A stretch of DNA of 64,000 nt from Aeromonas sobria (GCF_000820145.1 NZ_CDBW01000012.1:21164-85163); one strand, 5' to 3'; shown: positions 9,801-19,649, numbered from the stretch's first letter. Translations and numbers: made by a program. The notes: a model not told the origin generated them from the letters alone.

Positions 9801-9896
9801 GAGTTATTGGTCTCATCATGCCAGCAAACTTGATTCAGTATGACAGAGAGATTGGCCAAAAGGCAGTCGATGGATGCCATTCGCCCCCCCCTTCGA

Positions 9897-9902
9897 TATA
9901 AT
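9897..9902 (+). promoter_or_regulatory. -10 element of the rnr promoter
   Basis: A consensus TATAAT lies 32 bp before the rnr start. The hexamer 17 bp upstream is a poor -35 match, so this is a partial promoter call. Confidence 0.5.
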
Positions 9903-9934
9903 GTCTGGGTTACTACCTACCCTAAGGCCTGCTT

Positions 9935-12301
9935 ATGTCTCAAAAAGATCCTTTCCTCCAACGCGAGGCCGAAAAATACGAAAATCCCATCGCCAGTCGC
10001 GAGATGCTGCTGGAACTCATCAAGGGCCATGAAAAGCCCATGTCTCGGGAAGAGTTGGCCAAGGCCCTCAAACTGACCGATGAAGAGCCGCTGGAAGCGT
10101 TGCGCCGTCGTCTGCGTGCCATGGAGCGTGATGGACAACTGGTATTCACTCGTAACCAATGCTACGCCTTGCCGGATCGTCTGAATCTGGTCAAAGGCAC
10201 TGTACTTGGCCACAAAGATGGTTTCGGTTTTCTGCGCCCGGAAGGTGGTGGACCTGATCTCTTTTTGAACAACCGCGAGATGCAGCGCCTGATGCATGGC
10301 GACTATGTGCTGGTGCAACCGACCGAGATTGACCGCAAGGGTCGTCAGGAAGCGCGTCTGGTGCGCCTGCTCAAGTCCCGTGAGGCAGACATTGTCGGCC
10401 GTTACTTCGTCGAAAATGGCGTTGGTTTCGTGGTGCCGGATGACAGCCGTATCGGTCAGGACATCATCATCCCGGAAGGTGAGAATAAAGGTGCTCGCCA
10501 GAGCCAGGTGGTGGTGGTGCGCATCAACCAGCGCGCCACCTCCCGTAGCAATGCAGTCGGTTCTGTATTGGATGTGCTGGGCGAAAATATGGCACCGGGG
10601 ATGGAGATTGAGATCGCCTTGCGCACTCACAGCATCCCGCATACCTGGCCTGAAGAGGTGACCAAAGAGGTTGCTGGCTTGGGCGAGCAGGTGCCAGAGA
10701 AAGCCAAAGAGGGTCGTATCGATCTGCGTGCATTGCCGCTGGTGACCATAGATGGTGAAGATGCCCGCGACTTCGATGATGCGGTCTTCTGTAAAGCCAA
10801 ACGCAGTGGTGGCTGGCGCCTGTGGGTTGCCATTGCCGATGTCTCTGCGTATGTGAAGCCTGGCACAGCGCTGGATGCCGAAGCCTATCAGCGCGGCAAC
10901 TCCGTCTATTTCCCTGAGTTCGTGGTGCCCATGTTGCCGGAGGTGCTCTCCAACGGTCTGTGCTCCCTGAACCCGCAAGTTGACCGTCTGTGCATGGTGT
11001 GTGAGATGACTATCTCCGCATCTGGCCGCATGTCCGGTTACAAGTTCTATGAAGCCGTGATGAACTCCCACGCGCGGTTGACTTACAGCAAGGTCGCCGC
11101 GATTTTGGATGGCGATGCGAAACTGCGTCAGCAATATGATCCGCTGGTGGGTCATATCGAAGAGCTCAACACGCTCTACAAGGCGCTCAAGCACGCCCGT
11201 CATCAGCGCGGTGCGGTGGAGTTCGAGAGCGAAGAGACTCGCTTTATCTTCAACGCCCAGCGCAAGATCGACCAGATCGTGCCACTGGTGCGTAACGATG
11301 CTCACAAGATCATCGAAGAGTGCATGATCCAGGCGAACGTGGCCGCTGCCCGTTACATCGAAAAGAACGAAGCCTCAGCCCTGTTCCGGGTGCACGATCG
11401 TCCGGGCGAAGAGCGTCTGACCGGTTTCCGTGATTTTCTGGCCGAACTGGGTCTGGAGCTCAAAGGTGGCCTCGAGCCCGAGCCGAAGGACTTTGCTGAG
11501 CTGGCCGCCAAGTTTGAAGGGCGCCCGGATGCAGAGCTGCTATCTACCATGCTGCTGCGCTCCATGCGTCAGGCCATCTATCAGGCCGACAACATCGGCC
11601 ACTTCGGGCTGGCATTGAAGTCCTACGCGCACTTTACCTCGCCGATCCGTCGCTACCCCGACCTGATCCTGCACCGCGCCATCAAGTATCAGACGGCCAA
11701 GGAGCAACAGGGCAACCTGCGCAACAAGTGGACCCCGAGCGGTGGTTATCACTACCAGCTGGAAGAAGTGGACCCGATGGGCGAGCACTGCTCCATGACC
11801 GAGCGGCGTGCCGACGATGCAACTCGCGATGTTGCTGACTGGCTCAAGTGCGAGTACATGCTGGATCATGTGGGTGACGAGTTCGATGGCGTGATTGCCA
11901 GTGTCACCGGTTTTGGCTTCTTTGTTCGCTTGGCCGACATCCACATCGATGGTCTGGTTCATGTCAGCACCCTCACCAACGACTACTACCAGTTTGATCC
12001 CCTGCACATGCAGCTGATCGGCGAGAACTTCCGCCGTCGCTACCGTTTGGGTGACAAGGTGCGCGTCAAGGTGATGGGCGTCAACCTGGACGATCGCAAG
12101 ATTGACTTCGTGATGGTGGAAGCGCCACTCACCGGCAAGGATGGCAAAGAGGTGGTGCGCAAGCCTGCCAAGGGTGGCCAGCGTCACGATAAACGCAAAG
12201 AGGGTAAGGATAGCGGCAAATCCGACAAGGGTAGCCGCGCCAAACCGAGCAACAGACGACCGAGCAAAAATGCTCGCGATAAGGCCAAGAGCACGAAATG
12301 A
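9935..12301 (+). CDS. rnr: Ribonuclease R
   Basis: This 3'-to-5' hydrolytic exoribonuclease degrades structured RNA and takes part in rRNA quality control and trans-translation. The 788 residues run in order: N-terminal winged helix ([18 protein letters not shown] region), two cold-shock domains, RNB catalytic domain with the Asp cluster [12 protein letters not shown] (about residues 273-284), an S1 domain ([17 protein letters not shown]) and a Lys/Arg/Ser-rich tail. Its stop overlaps the rlmB start (ATGA), so the two are translationally coupled as in enterobacteria. Confidence 0.97.
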   Translation: MSQKDPFLQREAEKYENPIASREMLLELIKGHEKPMSREELAKALKLTDEEPLEALRRRLRAMERDGQLVFTRNQCYALPDRLNLVKGTVLGHKDGFGFLRPEGGGPDLFLNNREMQRLMHGDYVLVQPTEIDRKGRQEARLVRLLKSREADIVGRYFVENGVGFVVPDDSRIGQDIIIPEGENKGARQSQVVVVRINQRATSRSNAVGSVLDVLGENMAPGMEIEIALRTHSIPHTWPEEVTKEVAGLGEQVPEKAKEGRIDLRALPLVTIDGEDARDFDDAVFCKAKRSGGWRLWVAIADVSAYVKPGTALDAEAYQRGNSVYFPEFVVPMLPEVLSNGLCSLNPQVDRLCMVCEMTISASGRMSGYKFYEAVMNSHARLTYSKVAAILDGDAKLRQQYDPLVGHIEELNTLYKALKHARHQRGAVEFESEETRFIFNAQRKIDQIVPLVRNDAHKIIEECMIQANVAAARYIEKNEASALFRVHDRPGEERLTGFRDFLAELGLELKGGLEPEPKDFAELAAKFEGRPDAELLSTMLLRSMRQAIYQADNIGHFGLALKSYAHFTSPIRRYPDLILHRAIKYQTAKEQQGNLRNKWTPSGGYHYQLEEVDPMGEHCSMTERRADDATRDVADWLKCEYMLDHVGDEFDGVIASVTGFGFFVRLADIHIDGLVHVSTLTNDYYQFDPLHMQLIGENFRRRYRLGDKVRVKVMGVNLDDRKIDFVMVEAPLTGKDGKEVVRKPAKGGQRHDKRKEGKDSGKSDKGSRAKPSNRRPSKNARDKAKSTK

Positions 12302-13047
12302 GTACTGAACTGATCTACGGCATTCACGCTGTATCTGCGCTGCTTGAGCGCACCCCGGAGCGTTTCATCGAGGTGTGGGCCCTCAAGGGACGCGATGACG
12401 ACCGGCTGCAACCGCTGTTGACCGAGCTGGAATCCCTTGGTCTCAAGGTGCAGGGTGTGAACCGCAAGACCCTTGATGACAAAGCGGAAGGTAACAATCA
12501 CCAGGGCATTATGGCCAAGGTAATTGAGGCCCCCAAGCTGGCCGAGCACGATCTGGCCTGCTTGCTGGACAGCCTGGTAGAACAAAAAGCCCAGCCTTTC
12601 CTGCTGGTGCTGGATGGGGTGACCGACCCGCATAACCTCGGTGCCTGCCTGCGCAGCGCCGATGCTGCCGGAGTCCATGCGGTGATCGTGCCGCGTGACA
12701 AGGCCAGCGGCCTGACGTCGGTGGTGCGCAAAGTCGCTTGCGGCGCCGCCGAAGTGGTGCCGCTTATCCAGGTGACCAACCTGGCCCGCAGCCTGCGTGA
12801 GTTGCAGGATCGCGGTGTCTGGCTGGTTGGTACTGCGGGTGAGGCCGATCATGACCTCTATCAGGCCAAGTTGACTGGCCCAATGGCATTGGTGATGGGT
12901 GCTGAAGGCAAAGGGATGCGCCGCCTGACTCGCGAACATTGCGATGAACTGGTTAGTATTCCGATGGCGGGGGCGGTATCCAGCCTCAACGTATCGGTGG
13001 CCACTGGCGTTTGCCTGTTCGAAGCCGTGCGTCAGCGTCGCAGCTAG
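12298..13047 (+). CDS. rlmB: 23S rRNA (guanosine-2'-O-)-methyltransferase RlmB
   Basis: It methylates the 2'-O of G2251 in the 23S rRNA P-loop. The SPOUT/SpoU-class protein of 249 residues has an N-terminal substrate-binding domain ([17 protein letters not shown]) and the knotted catalytic motifs [35 protein letters not shown] and [17 protein letters not shown]. The ATGA overlap with rnr indicates one operon. Confidence 0.97.
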   Translation: MSTELIYGIHAVSALLERTPERFIEVWALKGRDDDRLQPLLTELESLGLKVQGVNRKTLDDKAEGNNHQGIMAKVIEAPKLAEHDLACLLDSLVEQKAQPFLLVLDGVTDPHNLGACLRSADAAGVHAVIVPRDKASGLTSVVRKVACGAAEVVPLIQVTNLARSLRELQDRGVWLVGTAGEADHDLYQAKLTGPMALVMGAEGKGMRRLTREHCDELVSIPMAGAVSSLNVSVATGVCLFEAVRQRRS

Positions 13048-13051
13048 TGTC

Positions 13052-13624
13052 ATGATGACCGACAGACCCCCCTTTAGTTGGGAGCAGGTCACTGAAGAGC
13101 AGGAGGCCACGCGCCTCCTCTCTTTTGCCCGCTCGCTGACCCTTGCCCCCAGATCCTGCCTCTGGCACGCCGGTGACAGCCCGGATCTGCTGGTCAGGGT
13201 GGAGCAGGGGTTGCTGCGGGCCAAGGTGGTGCTGGCGGATGGGCGCGAGTACATCAAGGAGTTCTACTGGGAGGGGGACGAGTTTCTCGACTTCCATCAT
13301 CTGCTTAGTGGTGAGCCTGCCCGCTATAGCGTGGAGGCGCTGGAGCCCTGCCGCCTGCAGATCTTCCAGCTGACGGATCTACGCCAGCTTCCCTGTTGGC
13401 CAGGCTGGTATCAGCATTTGCTTGCCGTGCAACTGCGTATCAAAGAGGAGAAAGAGCTGCTGCTGTTGACCGGGAGTCCGCAGGCTCGCTACCAACACTT
13501 CTTGCAATGTTTCCCCGGGCTGGCTGCCAGAGTGCCGGATCACCAGATCGCCGCTTATCTTGGCATCACCCCCATCAGCCTGAGCCGCATTCGCAAGCGG
13601 TTGAAAGCGCTCAACAAGGAGTAG
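13052..13624 (+). CDS. Crp/Fnr-superfamily transcriptional regulator
   Basis: This 190-residue protein has an N-terminal cyclic-nucleotide-binding-like jelly roll (LLVRVEQGLLRAKVVLADGR, EFYWEGDEFLDFHHLLSG) and a C-terminal helix-turn-helix (DHQIAAYLGITPISLSRIRK). It starts 4 bp after the rlmB stop with tandem ATG codons (13052, 13055), so it is probably read from the rnr-rlmB mRNA. I do not see the Arg/Ser phosphate-binding cassette of cAMP-binding members, so the ligand is unknown. A degraded copy of its own 3' end follows at 13691-13757. Confidence 0.82.
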   Translation: MMTDRPPFSWEQVTEEQEATRLLSFARSLTLAPRSCLWHAGDSPDLLVRVEQGLLRAKVVLADGREYIKEFYWEGDEFLDFHHLLSGEPARYSVEALEPCRLQIFQLTDLRQLPCWPGWYQHLLAVQLRIKEEKELLLLTGSPQARYQHFLQCFPGLAARVPDHQIAAYLGITPISLSRIRKRLKALNKE

Positions 13625-13690
13625 TGTCGCCTATTCGCAATTAGGGGTTGTGTCGCCACCCGATTTCAAACCCCTCACACTGTTGGTCTC

Positions 13691-13757
13691 GGCATCACGC
13701 CAGCCGGTCAGCCTGAGCCGCATTCGCCAACGGCTGAAAGAACTTAACCAAGGTTAA
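13691..13757 (+). pseudogene. Relic of a second Crp-like gene (3' end only)
   Basis: This stretch repeats the last ~20 codons of the preceding regulator. It shares an exact 20-nt match (13575-13594 with 13708-13727) and decodes VSLSRIRQRLKELNQG then stop, against ISLSRIRKRLKALNKE. Four extra bases just before the exact match break the frame relative to the GIT codons. Nothing of the rest of the gene is left upstream. Confidence 0.8.
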
Positions 13758-13813
13758 TGCCAGCGCGGATACGCCCGATTATGCTGGCAGGCCGAATTGA
13801 TAAGGAGTTGCCA

Positions 13814-14275
13814 ATGAACTGGATCCTGAAACCCTGGTCCGAGCTGACCACTGATGAGTTGTACGAGTTGCTGGCACTGCGGGCCGAGGTGTTCGTGGTG
13901 GAGCAGACCTGCCCCTTCCAGGATCTGGACGGGTTGGATCGCCGCGAGGGGGTCTGGCACCTGCTTGGTTATCAGGGTGAACAGCTGGCCGCTTACGCCC
14001 GGATCATGGCGCCCGGCATCGGCGATGAGAGTGGTGTCGCCATCGGTCGGGTAGTCACCTCGCCCAGAGCGAGAGGGGGCGGTCTCGGCCATCAGTTAAT
14101 TGGTGAAGCGGTGAACGCGTGCGAGGCGCGCTGGCCGGCCCACAGTATCTGGCTCGGCGCCCAAGCCCATCTGCAGGGCTTCTACGGTCAGCACGGCTTT
14201 GTGGCTGAAGGGGAAGGTTATATCGAAGACGATATTCCCCATATTGGTATGCGCAAAGTCGCCAGTAGCCAGTAA
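13814..14275 (+). CDS. elaA: ElaA-family GNAT N-acetyltransferase
   Basis: This 153-residue cytoplasmic protein has the ElaA N-terminus WSELTTDELYELLALRAEVFVVEQ and the acetyl-CoA-binding segment VAIGRVVTSPRARGGGLGHQL. Family length is the same in E. coli. The acceptor substrate is unknown. The ATG at 13814 follows AAGGAG at good spacing; an upstream in-frame extension has no ribosome binding site. Confidence 0.9.
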   Translation: MNWILKPWSELTTDELYELLALRAEVFVVEQTCPFQDLDGLDRREGVWHLLGYQGEQLAAYARIMAPGIGDESGVAIGRVVTSPRARGGGLGHQLIGEAVNACEARWPAHSIWLGAQAHLQGFYGQHGFVAEGEGYIEDDIPHIGMRKVASSQ

Positions 14276-14371
14276 AAGTCACGCTGTGAGCGTGACTCGC
14301 TACCCTGCCAATACGCTATATTCCCTCATCCTTTGCAGATGGTGGCGATAGCGCGGGTGAGATAGCAGATG

Positions 14372-14402
14372 AAAAACGGCCATCCCGAGGGATGGCCGTT
14401 TT
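14372..14402. terminator. Bidirectional terminator between elaA and srmB
   Basis: Arms ACGGCCATCCC and GGGATGGCCGT are flanked by AAAA and TTTT. It lies between the convergent elaA (+) and srmB (-). Confidence 0.85.
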
Positions 14403-14431
14403 GCTATGGCAGGGAAGGCACGCTGTAATGA

Positions 14432-15655
14432 TTACTTCTTTTTCTTCTTTGCGGTCTTCTTCTTGCCATCTTTTGGCTTTTTCTTCTTCACCGGCACCCG
14501 CGCTTCTTTGTGCTTGGGACGCAGGGAGTCGATCACCCGGCGCTTGAGGCGCTCTTCGGTGTAGCGTTCGATCTTGGCGACGATGGCCATATCGTGGGCT
14601 TCGACCAGACTGATGGCGCAGCCACGGTTGCCAGCGCGGCCGGTGCGGCCGATCCGGTGGACGTAAACGTCGGTGCCATAGGGCATGTCATAGTTGATGA
14701 CATGGCTGACGTTGGGCAGGTCGATGCCGCGGGCGGCGACATCGGTGGCGACCAGGAAGGGGACTTCACCGGCGTGGAACTTGCGGATCGACTCGACGCG
14801 CTTGCTTTGCTCCATCTCGCCACGGATCCAGGCACAGGAGATGCCTGCGGCCTGCAATTGACCAGAGAGCTCAGCCAGACGCTCACGGGTTCTGACGAAG
14901 ACAATCGCCTTCTGGGTCTCAGGATCTTTGAGGATATGGATCAGCAGGGCCAGCTTGTGGGCGGCGTCATCGGCCAGATGCACCCACTGGGTGATCGGAC
15001 GGCGTTCGCTGCGTGGCGGCTCGGCGTGCAGCTCGACCGGGTTGTTGAGGATCTCGTTGGCGAATCGCTCCAGACCCGCCCCTTCCAGGGTGGCGGAGAA
15101 CAGCATGGTGTGCTTGCGGTAGCGCGCTTCGGCGACGATGCGGTTCACATCCTTGATAAAGCCCATGTCCAGCATACGGTCCGCTTCATCCAGCACCAGC
15201 ACCTCGATGTCGTGGCTCTCAAACTCCTCTTTCTCGATGTACTCGAGCAGACGACCCGGGGTGGCCACTACGATATCCGTGGTCTTGGTCAGGGCCGGCA
15301 GCTGCTCATCGTGGCTGACGCCGCCGATGATGGTCTCGATACTGAGGTTGGTGTGGGCCGCCAGCGCCTTGGCGTGGGCGGTCACCTGCAGTGCCAGCTC
15401 GCGGGTCGGGGTCAGGATCAGCATCCGGCACGGGCCCGGCTTGCGGCGCGGGAAGTCCAGCAGATGCTGGAGCGCCGGCAGCAGGAAGGAGGCCGTCTTG
15501 CCGGTACCGGTTGGAGCGGATGCCAGAATATCGCGGCCGTCCAAGGCTGGCTCCAGCACCATCTGCTGGATGGTGGTGGGGCGGGTGAATCCCATCTCGG
15601 CCAAGGCCCGGTTGAGGGCGGGATTCAGGTCGAAATCATCAAAGGACTGGCTCAT
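14432..15655 (-). CDS. srmB: DEAD-box ATP-dependent RNA helicase SrmB
   Basis: This helicase acts early in 50S ribosomal subunit assembly. The 407 residues contain all core motifs: Q-motif (FTRPTTIQQ), ASAPTGTGKT, PTRELALQ, TPGRL, LDEADRMLDMGF, LFSATLE, and HRIGRTGRAG. The C-terminus is a strongly basic Lys-rich tail (about 25 residues) typical of RNA-binding extensions. It is divergent from trmN, the same head-to-head pairing seen in E. coli, with a shared 118-bp promoter region. Confidence 0.94.
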   Translation of the reverse strand: MSQSFDDFDLNPALNRALAEMGFTRPTTIQQMVLEPALDGRDILASAPTGTGKTASFLLPALQHLLDFPRRKPGPCRMLILTPTRELALQVTAHAKALAAHTNLSIETIIGGVSHDEQLPALTKTTDIVVATPGRLLEYIEKEEFESHDIEVLVLDEADRMLDMGFIKDVNRIVAEARYRKHTMLFSATLEGAGLERFANEILNNPVELHAEPPRSERRPITQWVHLADDAAHKLALLIHILKDPETQKAIVFVRTRERLAELSGQLQAAGISCAWIRGEMEQSKRVESIRKFHAGEVPFLVATDVAARGIDLPNVSHVINYDMPYGTDVYVHRIGRTGRAGNRGCAISLVEAHDMAIVAKIERYTEERLKRRVIDSLRPKHKEARVPVKKKKPKDGKKKTAKKKKK

Positions 15656-15773
15656 GGCAATACTCGGTCATTAAGGAAACGGCAGATTATAGGCGATTAT
15701 CTCGTCGGCTCCTATGGCGAGTGTGCCTTAGCCGCTATAATCGCCCACCATTTTCACTGATGACGGGGGCCAG

Positions 15774-16484
15774 ATGGGGCGTAGCCGCGGATTTACCTTC
15801 AAACAGTTCCATATCAACCACGATCGCTGCGCCATGAAGGTGGGCACCGATGGCATTTTGCTCGGTGCCTGGGCGCCGGTCGAACAGGCGCGCCGGGTGC
15901 TCGATATTGGCACTGGCAGTGGTCTGATCGCTCTGATGCTGGCTCAGCGCAGCATATTTGACTGCTTCATCGATGCAGTGGAGCTGGATAAGGATGCAGC
16001 GGCCCAGGCAAGAGAGAACGTGGCGGCATCGCCCTGGGCCGAGCGAGTAGCGATTATCGAGCGCGCAATTCAGGATTATCAGGGCGTACCCTACGATCTC
16101 ATCGTCTCCAACCCCCCCTATTTTGTGGCAGGCCAGTCATTTAGCGATCCGGCGCGGGCGCTGGCTCGCCATACCGGCGCCCTCGACAGCCACGCATTAC
16201 TGGCGGCCTGCAATCGTTTGCTGAGCCCGAACGGGCAGGTGGCGCTGGTGCTGCCGACGGCGATGGCCGATGAAATTTTATGCATCTCGGCGCATTATGA
16301 TCTGCATGGGATTTGTTATACAGCTGTTATCACCAGAGAGGGTAAAGAGGCAAATCGCGTTTTATTGCTACTTGGCAGAGGATTAAACAGGTGTGAGAGG
16401 GGGAGCATTGTGATCCATTCTGCTGATGGAGGCTATTCCGACAGATATATCCATCTGACCAGCCCCTACTATTTGAAGATGTAA
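15774..16484 (+). CDS. trmN: tRNA1(Val) (adenine(37)-N6)-methyltransferase TrmN
   Basis: It methylates N6 of A37 in tRNA-Val. The Rossmann-fold methyltransferase of 236 residues shows FKQFHINHDRCAMKVGTDGI, the SAM site LDIGTGSGLIALMLAQ and the adenine-methylase signature IVSNPPYF. It is divergent from srmB. The last ~70 codons differ in composition from the rest: they are AT-richer and use rare AGA/AGG, ATA and TTA codons. Confidence 0.93.
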   Translation: MGRSRGFTFKQFHINHDRCAMKVGTDGILLGAWAPVEQARRVLDIGTGSGLIALMLAQRSIFDCFIDAVELDKDAAAQARENVAASPWAERVAIIERAIQDYQGVPYDLIVSNPPYFVAGQSFSDPARALARHTGALDSHALLAACNRLLSPNGQVALVLPTAMADEILCISAHYDLHGICYTAVITREGKEANRVLLLLGRGLNRCERGSIVIHSADGGYSDRYIHLTSPYYLKM

Positions 16485-16675
16485 ATTTCGTCTTGAACTA
16501 TTTTTTCACGCCATTATGCTGGTTCCAGATCGAGCGCCCGCTCCAGACCAGCTAAAACCACTGGTTGTGATGAAAAAATACGCGAGGCTCTTTTTTTATC
16601 CCCCCTGAACACACCCGGTCAGTGACCGATAAAAACTATAACAAGCAATAATTTACAAGACAGACGAGGTTCAAC

Positions 16676-17983
16676 TTGACGAAATCACTCACATTGTCCG
16701 ATGTACTCGGATTAGGGTTTATGACCTTCGCCTTCTACTTGGGCGCTGGCAATATCATTTTCCCACCGTTGGCCGGTTACATGGCCGGTGAGCACCTCTC
16801 TCTGGCGATGTTTGGCTTCCTGGTCACCGCCGTGGGCCTGCCCCTGGTGACCATTCTGGCCGTGGCCAAAGCTGGCAATGGCTGGGCTGGCATGACCAAA
16901 CTGCTGCCTACCGGTATCGCCACCGCGCTGGCCGTTGCCATCTATATCATCATTGGCCCGGCCTTTGCTGCGCCCCGTACCGGTCTGGTTGCCTACGAGA
17001 TGGGCCTCAAGCCTTTTATCGGTGACATGGGCCAGGCGGGTCTGGCTGCCTACACAGTGGTCTTCTTCGGCATCGCCATGCTGGTCTCCATGAACCAGGG
17101 TAAGCTGATGGACGCCATCGGCAAATACCTGACGCCGGTTCTGATGCTGCTGCTGCTGACCCTGGCTGTCGGGGTGTTCGTGGCGCCGCAGGGCACCATG
17201 CCTGATGCGTCCGGTGACTATCAGAACAGCCCCTTCGTGAAAGGGATCCTGGAAGGCTACAACACCATGGATACTCTGGCGTCCCTGATGTTTGGCGCCC
17301 TGATTGTCGACCTGCTGCGCAAGAAAGGCATCAACGACTACAAGAGCCAGTTTAAGTATCTGGCCATTGCCGGCCTCATCTCTGCCATTGGTCTGTGCGT
17401 GGTGTACGTTTCCCTGTTCCGTCTGGGTAACACCGCTGCTGGCGTGGCAACCGATGTCAGCAACGGTGGCGCTATCGTCAATGCCTACGTGCTGAGCCTG
17501 TTTGGTCAGCCTGGTCAACTGATCCTGGCCGCCATCATCACCCTGGCGTGCTTCACTACCGCAGTGGGTCTGATCTCCGCCTGTTCCGACTTCTTCCATA
17601 ATCTCACTGGCATGAGTTACAAGAAGCTGGTGGTGGTGCTGGGGGTGATCTGCGCCGTGGTTGCCAACGTCGGCCTGAGCCAGTTGATCAGCCTCTCCAT
17701 CCCGGTGCTGGTTGCTATCTATCCGGTTGCCGTGGCATTGGTGCTGGTCACTTTCCTGAAAGGCTACTTCGGTCGTCCTCGTCTGGTGTTCCGTGCCGTG
17801 CTGGTGGTTGCCTTCCTGTTTGGCTGTCTGGATGGTCTGGGTGCTGCCGGCATGAAGATGGATGCGTTTGCCTTCCTGCCGCTGTTCGACAAGGGCCTCG
17901 CCTGGCTGATGCCGACCCTGCTGGCCTGCGTGGTTGGCATGGTGGTTCGCCCGAGCGAGAAATTGGCCGCCGAAGCTGCCTGA
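16676..17983 (+). CDS. brnQ: Branched-chain amino acid carrier BrnQ (intact copy)
   Basis: This LIVCS-family inner-membrane protein takes up Leu/Ile/Val with a cation. The 435-residue polytopic protein opens with TKSLTLSDVLGLGFMTFAF and shows FYLGAGNIIFPP and QGTMPDASGDY. The start is TTG at 16676 after GACGAGG; the downstream paralogue begins the same way, which supports this unusual start. A terminator follows. The 191-bp upstream gap may hold an attenuator-like leader (see findings). Confidence 0.93.
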   Translation: MTKSLTLSDVLGLGFMTFAFYLGAGNIIFPPLAGYMAGEHLSLAMFGFLVTAVGLPLVTILAVAKAGNGWAGMTKLLPTGIATALAVAIYIIIGPAFAAPRTGLVAYEMGLKPFIGDMGQAGLAAYTVVFFGIAMLVSMNQGKLMDAIGKYLTPVLMLLLLTLAVGVFVAPQGTMPDASGDYQNSPFVKGILEGYNTMDTLASLMFGALIVDLLRKKGINDYKSQFKYLAIAGLISAIGLCVVYVSLFRLGNTAAGVATDVSNGGAIVNAYVLSLFGQPGQLILAAIITLACFTTAVGLISACSDFFHNLTGMSYKKLVVVLGVICAVVANVGLSQLISLSIPVLVAIYPVAVALVLVTFLKGYFGRPRLVFRAVLVVAFLFGCLDGLGAAGMKMDAFAFLPLFDKGLAWLMPTLLACVVGMVVRPSEKLAAEAA

Positions 17984-18003
17984 TCACCTGATGTGATGTT
18001 GCC

Positions 18004-18029
18004 AAGAGCCTGCCCCGTGCAGGCTCTTT
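18004..18029 (+). terminator. Terminator after brnQ
   Basis: Arms AAGAGCCTGC and GCAGGCTCTT with loop CCCCGT are followed by TTGTTTT. Confidence 0.8.
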
Positions 18030-18404
18030 TGTTTTCAGCCAGTCTCGCTGCTGCCTGCGGTTGGCACCGCCGTGACGGTCACTGTGTGCAGATCGTACCT
18101 GACCAGCCGCTGCTACCCGCTTGCGTCCTTTCCACTCCTCTGCTGCCCGTTCTCACCTCTCATCCTGCACGCCCGGGGCGCTATCCGCTGCGGGATAGCC
18201 GAGCCGTTCGGTGATTAATTCTGCTTGGGTAAGTTGTTTCAAGATATTACTTGGTGATTGAGATCGAACTCCTCTTCTTTATGCTAAAGATGGATCGCTT
18301 CATCCGGTCTGCGGGCCGAATGGGCGCCAGAGGTATTGTTACCGGTTATCTGCCAGGCAGTGGGTGCAATCAATAACAAGCGGATAAGGCAGATGAGGTT
18401 GGGT
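18030..18404. other. Intergenic region between the two brnQ copies
   Basis: About 375 bp hold no convincing gene. The right half becomes AT-richer (around 18210-18290) and probably carries the promoter of the second brnQ. I see no clear sigma-70 pair, operator palindrome or leader ORF with a ribosome binding site. Confidence 0.5.
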
Positions 18405-19602
18405 TTGACGAAATCATTGAAGTTGTCCGACGTATTCGGATTGGGGTTTATGACGTTTGCTTTCTATCTGGGGGCAGGCAATATCATTTTTCCGCCGCTG
18501 GCCGGTTTCATGGCCGGTGAGCATCTGCTGGCCGCCATGTGCGGCTTTTTGCTGACGGCGGTGGGCTTGCCGCTGATCACCCTGATTGCGGTGGCCAAGG
18601 GGAGTTCGGGGGGCGGCGCGGGCGGCTGGACCGGGATGACCCGCTATCTGCCCGCCGGGGCGGCGACGGCGCTGGCCATCACCATCTACATCATCATGGG
18701 GCCCGCCTTCGCCATTCCCCGTACCGGTCTGGTCGCCTACGAGATGGGGCTCAAACCCTGGCTTGGGGATGCCGGCCATGAGGGGTTGCTGATCTACACC
18801 CTGAGTTTCTTTGCGCTGGTGATCCTGGTGTCACTCGATCGCGGCAAGCTGCTCGATGCTATCGGCAAGTACCTGACTCCAGCCCTGATGGTGATGCTGA
18901 TCATTCTGGCGGTCGGGGTCTTTATAGCGCCGCAGGGCACCATGCCCGATGCCAGCGGTGAGTATGTCAGTGCGCCGCTTACCAAGGGGATGCTGGAGGG
19001 GTACAACACCATGGATACCCTTGCCTCCCTGATGTTTGGCGCCCTGATCATCGGTTTGCTACGCCAGAAGGGGATAGAGGATTATCGCAGTCAGTTCAAA
19101 TACCTCACCATTGCGGGTTTGATCTCGGCGGTCGGGTTGTCGGCGGTGTACGTCTCGCTCTTTCAGCTGGGCAACAGCGCCGGTGGGCTTGCTCTGTGCT
19201 GGCGCAGACTACTTCCACGGCCTGACTAGCTGGGCCTATCGCAACTGGGTCATGTTGCTGGGGGCACTCTGTGCGCTGGTCGCCAATGTGGGGCTGAGTC
19301 AGCTTATCAGCCTCTCCATTCCGGTGCTGGTGGCCATCTATCCGGTTGCCGTGGCATTGGTGCTGGTCACTTTCCTCAAGGGGTGGTTTGCCCATCCACG
19401 GCGGGTGTTTCGTGGCGTGCTGGCGGTTGCCTTCCTGTTTGGCTGCCTCGATGGGCTGGGTGCTGCCGGCATGAAGATGGATGCGTTTTCCTTCCTGCCG
19501 CTGTTTGACCAGGGCCTCGCCTGGCTGATGCCGACCCTGCTGGCTTGCGTGGTAGGCATGGTGGTCCGCCCGAGCGAGAAATTGGCCGCCGAAGTTGCCT
19601 GA
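18405..19602 (+). pseudogene. Second brnQ, disrupted by an internal deletion and frameshift
   Basis: A tandem paralogue of the upstream brnQ starts at TTG 18405 with GATGAGG in front. Collinear homology runs to LFQLGNS near 19180, then jumps about 40 codons and continues in another frame from VGLLCAGADYF to the normal C-terminus at 19602. Relative to copy 1, roughly 120 bp corresponding to VATDVSNGG through ACFTTA are missing and the frame is shifted. The first frame ends at 19229. No other stop has accumulated, so the lesion looks recent. The two genes are nearly identical over their last ~300 bp. Confidence 0.88.
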
Positions 19603-19623
19603 TGCTGGGTCCATTGAATAGCA

Positions 19624-19649
19624 AAGAGGCCAGCATATGCTGGCCTCTT
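19624..19649. terminator. Bidirectional terminator after the second brnQ
   Basis: A perfect palindrome with arms AAGAGGCCAGCAT/ATGCTGGCCTCTT lies between the brnQ pseudogene (+) and the convergent small-ORF/cheX/zur unit (-). Confidence 0.75.

Noticed and set aside
9917..11305. A 462-codon open frame antisense to rnr
   Set aside because: It is fully covered by the RNase R coding sequence and lacks any domain.
14278..14298. Hairpin AGTCACGCT/AGCGTGACT after elaA as a terminator
   Set aside because: The stem is perfect but has no T-run; the better terminator is at 14372-14402.
14510..15760. A 416-codon open frame antisense to srmB
   Set aside because: The srmB strand encodes every DEAD-box motif in order; the antisense frame has no recognisable family and reflects high GC at third codon positions.
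18285..18380. Short ATG frame before the second brnQ as a leader peptide
   Set aside because: It has no ribosome binding site, no branched-chain codon cluster and no alternative stems.
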